From Prosthecobacter sp. (GTDB lineage: Bacteria > Verrucomicrobiota > Verrucomicrobiia > Verrucomicrobiales > Verrucomicrobiaceae), in NCBI RefSeq assembly GCF_034366625.1, contig NZ_JAXMIH010000023.1, positions 1 to 64,000 on the forward strand: a stretch of 64,000 nt of DNA, read 5' to 3'. Shown piece after piece: positions 59,867 to 64,000 of this stretch; position 1 is the first letter of the stretch, and every line of letters starts with the position of its first letter. The notes beneath the pieces were generated by a model that saw only the letters and a program-made list of their open reading frames with translations, had not been told where the DNA came from and did not search any database. A program made the position numbers and the translations under genes.

Positions 59867-60706
59867 CTACTTCACAAACCCCTGCGCCTTCAGCCAGAAG
59901 AGTAAATCCGCGAACCACGGGTGCTCGGTGCCGATGAGGCCGGTGCCGTGGTCGCCGTGCTGGTAAAGATGGAGTTCGTGGGGGACGTTGTTTTGATGCA
60001 AGGCGGCGGCGTAGAGCTGGGCGTGATCGACGGGAACCAGTTTGTCCTCCGTCGTGTGCCAGAGGAAGACGGGCGGCAGGCCGGGCTTCACTTGCAGCTC
60101 GCTGGAGGTCTGGCGGACGAGTTTTTCATCCGGTTGATCGCCGATGAGCATCTTGCGCGAGGTGGCGTGGGGCTTGGTGATCATGCTGATGACGGGATAG
60201 CAAAGGATGGCGAGATCAGGGCGAGGGCTGACTGTGCGATCACTGCCGAGGATCATGCCATCCTCGGGCCGGTTGATGAGTGTGGAGACGAGATGGCCGC
60301 CAGCAGAGAAACCCATCACGCCGATGCGTTGCGGGTCGATCTTCCACTTCGCGGCATTGCCACGGATCTGAAACATGGCCTCCACGGCGTCCTGAAGCTG
60401 CGCGGGATAACGATAGCCCGCGCTGCCGAGCCGGTAGCGCAGCACGAAGACGGTGATACCCTGCTCATTCAACCACAGCGCAAACGGCTCGGCCTGCCCT
60501 TCATAAATGCCGCTATAGCTGCCGCCGGGAATCAAGAGCATAGCCGCGTTGTTTGGCTTTGCCGGGAGATAGGGCGTGAGCGTCGGGATGTCCTTCGCGG
60601 CTGTGCCGAGTGCGCCGGGAGCGCCATTCGGCCATAGGACGAGGGGTTTCTCTGCGGCGAGAACGGATGCTGCGCCAAGGAGAAGGGCGAGGAGGGCGAA
60701 TTTCAT
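59867..60706 (-). CDS. Exported alpha/beta hydrolase (acetyl esterase/lipase type)
   Basis: 279 aa. Signal peptide (residues 1-18), LLIPGGSYSG oxyanion region, nucleophile elbow GFSAGGHL (about residue 150), Asp in TTEDKLVP and His in HGDHGTG. Probably removes acetyl groups from a polysaccharide. It starts 9 nt before the next upstream stop and is likely coupled with the FAD protein gene. Confidence 0.88.
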   Translation of the reverse strand: MKFALLALLLGAASVLAAEKPLVLWPNGAPGALGTAAKDIPTLTPYLPAKPNNAAMLLIPGGSYSGIYEGQAEPFALWLNEQGITVFVLRYRLGSAGYRYPAQLQDAVEAMFQIRGNAAKWKIDPQRIGVMGFSAGGHLVSTLINRPEDGMILGSDRTVSPRPDLAILCYPVISMITKPHATSRKMLIGDQPDEKLVRQTSSELQVKPGLPPVFLWHTTEDKLVPVDHAQLYAAALHQNNVPHELHLYQHGDHGTGLIGTEHPWFADLLFWLKAQGFVK

Positions 60707-60715
60707 GAAGGCAGC

Positions 60716-62809
60716 TCAATAAACGCTGAAAGGCTGCGCATCATCCAAATCGGCTACGCCATCCCCATCGGCATCATCTGGTCTCAGGCGTTTCCATGCG
60801 GGTGCGGGTTGGTTTTTGATCACATTCCAGAGCGTGTTGGCGAATTCACCACGCGTGAGCTTGTCGCCAGAGAGCAGATTGAAGTCGTGGCTGGCGCAGC
60901 GCTTCAGCACTTCCGCCTGCCATTCCTTTGTGGCGGGCGCATCGGGTTGGAAATCGACTTCACCGCGCGACACTGGCAGCAGCCCGCGAGTGGAGAGCCG
61001 GTTGATCGCGACAAAGGCGGCATGATCCGCAGGAAGATCACGCCAGGGCCAGAGCAGCATCGGCACGCCTTCAGTGCCGCCACAGAGGGCGTGCTGGATG
61101 GCTTCGAGATGGTCGCGGCCCCAGGCGAGCTCACGCGGCTGCGTTTGATGTTTCAAAGCCAGTACTGCAAGCGCTGCTGCTGCCTGGCCGATATGGATGC
61201 GATGATCATGCAGGCGGATCGCGCTGCTGACGATGCTGCTGAAGCCCACATTGCCCTGCGCGCCGATGAGGCCGTCCATCTTTACCGGGATGAGGCTACG
61301 CAGCGGGAAGACGCTACGGTCGCTGAGATTGTGAACGCCGCGCCCGGGCTTCTCGTAGTGCGTCCACGGCCCGGAGTCGCCCTCCGCCTTCAGGTAAGTG
61401 CGACCGGTGTCGTGGAAGTCGTAATGAAACTGCCACGCGAAGACACCGTCAGGATACATCACCTTCGCGAAGGATTCCTTGGCGTCGCTTTTGCCGTTGC
61501 CGCCGATGACGAGACTGTCCTGCTCGCGCATCATGTGGAGCGCCTTCAGCCGCAGGCTCTCGCGGATGTAGGGCTTCATCGGCAGATTGTCCGGCGTGCC
61601 GAACTCGGTGCTGAGGTGGTAATGACGCAGGCTGTTCACGGTGTCTTTGGCGCGGTCATGCACGGTGGTTTGCAAATGATGCAGCAGACCGAGCGAGTGC
61701 GCTTTGCAGTCCTCGAACACGATCTGGCGCTGCTCGCGCGTCATCAAAACGAGGTTCTTCATCGCCGCGCCACGCTCCGTGGCCTCCAGCGCATCACACA
61801 CATGCTTCGGCAGTCGCTCCAGCGGATAGTCCTGGCCGTTCGAGTAGCAGATGAGCGCGGAGGTGATGCCATCGGTGCTCGTGGTGCCCTCCACGATGCG
61901 GCGCATGGAGAGGATGGTGCCCTGCCGCGCGGACTCGCGACCTTTCGGCGGCCACGGAGCCATGTTGCTCGGGCGAATCGGACGCTCCCATTTCAGCTTG
62001 GATGCCTCCTTCTTGCCAAACTGCGTGGCGCCCCAGTAACGCCGCTCATCGTAATGCGGCGGCGGGATCGGCGTGTCGGTTTTGCCTTCCTCGACGATGA
62101 GCGTCCAGGTGATCGGGTTCATCTCGTTAGGCGGATTCACGGAGACATCTTCTTGTGCGCTCGGCTCGCCGTAGCGTGACTTTGGATCAGGGCCGACCTC
62201 AAACTCAGTGCCGCTGAACTGCACGACATCGCCCCAGTCCGACGCGTCGATGGTGAGCGCTGCTTTCACCTCCAGCGTCTCGCCTTTGTCCGAGCGAAAC
62301 GTCATGCCGGTGACTTTGCTGTCCGTCTTCAGCGCCGCGACGGGGATGTGATTCAGCTTCAGCACCACCTGCCCGCTGGCGATGTAAGGGTGGAGCATCT
62401 CGCGGAAAATCGCCTCCGCTTCGGCGGGTCGAAATGTCGTCGGGCCATGCATCGGCTTCCCCGGCATGGGCGAGCCGTATTTCTTTGTGTTGAAGGCCTC
62501 GATGCGATCCATCAGCTCCTTGAAGAGGCCGAAGCGATGAAACGAGCGCTTCATCGGATGCCAGTCTGGTCCCCAGCCGACTTTGCCAGCGCCTTTGTTT
62601 TCATCCACACACACGAGCCCCTGCTCCGTGTACTGCCCGCCGAGCCACGGCCCGTCATGCACGACGGTGATCGACTTGCATCCCATCCGCGCCGCCTGGA
62701 TCGCTGCCGCCCAGCCTGACTCCGTGCCGCCAACGATGAGCAGATCGGTTTGAAGGGTTTCAGCGGCCGCTAGACTGGAGAGGAGGAGTGTCAGCAGGAA
62801 TGGTTTCAT
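60716..62809 (-). CDS. Exported FAD-dependent oxidoreductase
   Basis: 697 aa. Signal peptide, FAD site LLIVGGTESGWAAAIQAARMG, and a family-typical WLGGQYTEQGL, IDASDWGDV and GAQGNVGFS. This matches the FAD-dependent oxidoreductase family abundant in Planctomycetes and Verrucomicrobia. The C terminus ends with a Ca-binding DDADGDGVADLDDAQPF tail. ATG 62809 gives the signal peptide. Confidence 0.88.
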   Translation of the reverse strand: MKPFLLTLLLSSLAAAETLQTDLLIVGGTESGWAAAIQAARMGCKSITVVHDGPWLGGQYTEQGLVCVDENKGAGKVGWGPDWHPMKRSFHRFGLFKELMDRIEAFNTKKYGSPMPGKPMHGPTTFRPAEAEAIFREMLHPYIASGQVVLKLNHIPVAALKTDSKVTGMTFRSDKGETLEVKAALTIDASDWGDVVQFSGTEFEVGPDPKSRYGEPSAQEDVSVNPPNEMNPITWTLIVEEGKTDTPIPPPHYDERRYWGATQFGKKEASKLKWERPIRPSNMAPWPPKGRESARQGTILSMRRIVEGTTSTDGITSALICYSNGQDYPLERLPKHVCDALEATERGAAMKNLVLMTREQRQIVFEDCKAHSLGLLHHLQTTVHDRAKDTVNSLRHYHLSTEFGTPDNLPMKPYIRESLRLKALHMMREQDSLVIGGNGKSDAKESFAKVMYPDGVFAWQFHYDFHDTGRTYLKAEGDSGPWTHYEKPGRGVHNLSDRSVFPLRSLIPVKMDGLIGAQGNVGFSSIVSSAIRLHDHRIHIGQAAAALAVLALKHQTQPRELAWGRDHLEAIQHALCGGTEGVPMLLWPWRDLPADHAAFVAINRLSTRGLLPVSRGEVDFQPDAPATKEWQAEVLKRCASHDFNLLSGDKLTRGEFANTLWNVIKNQPAPAWKRLRPDDADGDGVADLDDAQPFSVY

Positions 62810-62894
62810 GGGGAACGGTGCAAGAACGATGCTGGAAGCCGTCTCCATCGTCTTTCTTGCTGGCATTTCAGCGCATTGTGAGGGAGAGCACAGC

Positions 62895-64000
62895 ATGTCG
62901 CACCCATTTGCAGAACTCGGAATCCCAGAGGACATGATCCGTGGCCTGGAGGAACTGGGCATCACCACGCCGACGGAGGTGCAGAAAAAGGTGATCCCGT
63001 TTCTCCTTACCGACGGCAGTGATCTCATCGCGCAAGCGCAGACTGGCACCGGCAAGACGGCGGCTTTTGGCCTGCCGCTGCTGTCGAAGATGAACCCCAA
63101 GCACCGGGACATCCAGGGGCTTGTGCTCGCCCCAACGCGTGAGCTGGCGAAGCAGATCGGCAAGCAGCTCTTTCGCTTCACCAAGTACACGGAGAAGATT
63201 TTCATCGAGGTTCTCAGCGGCGGCGACAACATCGACCGGCAGACGGAGGCGCTGAAGCGTCCCACTCACATTGTCGTCGCCACGCCGGGGCGGCTGCTCG
63301 ATTTGATTGAGCGTGATGCGCTCACCCTCGAATTCGTTCGCTATGTGGTGCTGGATGAGGCGGATGAGATGTTGAGCATGGGCTTCAAGAAGCAACTGAC
63401 GGAAATCCTCAAGCTGGCGGCGATGAGGCGCAGCACCTGGCTGTTTTCCGCGACTTTCCCGGAGGCGATCCAGGTTCTCATCAAAGGCAGCATGTCGCCC
63501 GACGCGCATTCGATTCAGATTGATCAGGCGAACGTCGTCAATCGTGACATCGACCACCGCTTTGCGATCTGCAAACGTGAGGACAAGACCGAGTTCATTG
63601 CCAATTTTCTCAAGCGCCAGAAGGAGGGCCGGGGGCTGATCTTTTGCCGCACCAAGGCTGGCGCGAACGAACTGCACCAGGAACTTGTCGCGCTCGGACT
63701 GCCGGTCGGTGTCTTGCAGGGCGATCTCATGCAAAAGGAGCGCGACAAGGTGATGCGCGCCTTCAAAAAGCAACGCGTGCAGTTTGTCGTGGCCACCGAT
63801 GTCGCTGCACGCGGACTTGATGTCGAAGGGCTGACGTTTGTGATCCATCACCAGCTTCCCGACCAGCGCGAATACTACACCCATCGCAGCGGCCGAACGG
63901 CCCGTGCCGGGAAGAAGGGCATGTCACTCGCCTTGATCAACTCGAAGGAAAAATGGCAGCTCACCGAGCTTGAAACGAAACTGCGGGTCAAGTTCAGCGA
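62895..64000 (+). CDS. DEAD-box RNA helicase, 3' end outside window
   Basis: At least 368 codons, cut by the window end. Motifs in order: Q motif GITTPTEVQ, Walker A AQTGTGKT, PTRELAKQ, GG, TPGRL, DEAD in VLDEADEM, SAT in FSATFPE, ATDVAARGLDV and HRSGRTARAG. An RNA unwinding role in ribosome assembly or RNA decay is expected. It starts 85 nt from the FAD protein gene, transcribed divergently, with no direct link to the Ro60 module. Confidence 0.95.
   Translation, partial: MSHPFAELGIPEDMIRGLEELGITTPTEVQKKVIPFLLTDGSDLIAQAQTGTGKTAAFGLPLLSKMNPKHRDIQGLVLAPTRELAKQIGKQLFRFTKYTEKIFIEVLSGGDNIDRQTEALKRPTHIVVATPGRLLDLIERDALTLEFVRYVVLDEADEMLSMGFKKQLTEILKLAAMRRSTWLFSATFPEAIQVLIKGSMSPDAHSIQIDQANVVNRDIDHRFAICKREDKTEFIANFLKRQKEGRGLIFCRTKAGANELHQELVALGLPVGVLQGDLMQKERDKVMRAFKKQRVQFVVATDVAARGLDVEGLTFVIHHQLPDQREYYTHRSGRTARAGKKGMSLALINSKEKWQLTELETKLRVKFS

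Overview
The window looks like a chromosomal segment of a Verrucomicrobium/Prosthecobacter-type bacterium (phylum Verrucomicrobiota). The evidence is the gene families present: DUF1501 twin-arginine proteins, a PVC-type CxxCH membrane-bound-dehydrogenase-like protein, a DUF1549/DUF1553 planctomycete-type cytochrome, DUF6807, TIGR03790, SHD1/PQQ-propeller proteins and paired sulfatases, all GC-rich. This assignment is an inference from family content.

Left end (1-8919), all on the plus strand, is the most unusual part. It opens inside a dense array of at least 17 tRNA-like genes (2-1617). The spacers are 3-14 nt, nearly all T-rich and many containing TTTCA, and no anticodon is repeated. Every unit has G instead of U at T-loop position 55 and lacks the D-loop GG. 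Three T-loops (two in array units, one in the first Y-like RNA) carry a related, structured insertion of exactly 66 nt. Next come five RNAs (1625-3440) sharing one two-helix signature (GGCAGYGA opposite ACYTTCYTCC, then TACTTCG). Three of them hold circularly permuted or mini tRNA mimics, the architecture known for YrlA-type bacterial Y RNAs. They flank an unrecognised protein (1977-2789) and lead into a Ro60/TROVE protein (3458-4885), an RlaP-type nucleotidyltransferase (4964-5743), an RtcB RNA ligase (5904-7322) and two paralogous HNH proteins (7464-8045, 8282-8887). Structured spacers separate these genes and a strong terminator closes the block. I read it as one RNA-repair or RNA-surveillance module with its own tRNA-like and Y-like RNAs.

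8956-20072: a sugar-isomerase-like TIM barrel, then a polysaccharide assembly cluster: GT39-like membrane glycosyltransferase, UDP-GlcNAc 2-epimerase, polysaccharide deacetylase, GT2 glycosyltransferase, two FAD oxidoreductases, a CapK/PaaK-like adenylate-forming enzyme and a GT87-like membrane protein. 20039-30662: amidohydrolases, an enolase-superfamily enzyme, a cyclic-nucleotide-binding/FHA protein, a PQQ-type propeller protein, an alpha/beta hydrolase, a TIGR03790 protein, a PhnP-like metallo-beta-lactamase and an atypical LuxR-type regulator.

30663-35417: an accessory stretch with a 21-bp tandem repeat, a secreted repeat protein whose 3' end becomes AT-rich, a small lipoprotein gene and a truncated second copy of that gene's 3' end. 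35418-40395: metX, an Mrr-like/bactofilin-like fusion, a membrane protein and an esterase. 40392-52905 minus strand: a tightly packed catabolic block of DUF1501, heme and DUF1553 proteins, DUF6807, a serine hydrolase and a double metallo-beta-lactamase protein. 52965-62809: M20 peptidase, sialidase-like protein, two sulfatases, phosphoesterase, esterase and a large FAD-dependent protein, consistent with polysaccharide or glycan degradation. The window ends inside a DEAD-box RNA helicase gene.
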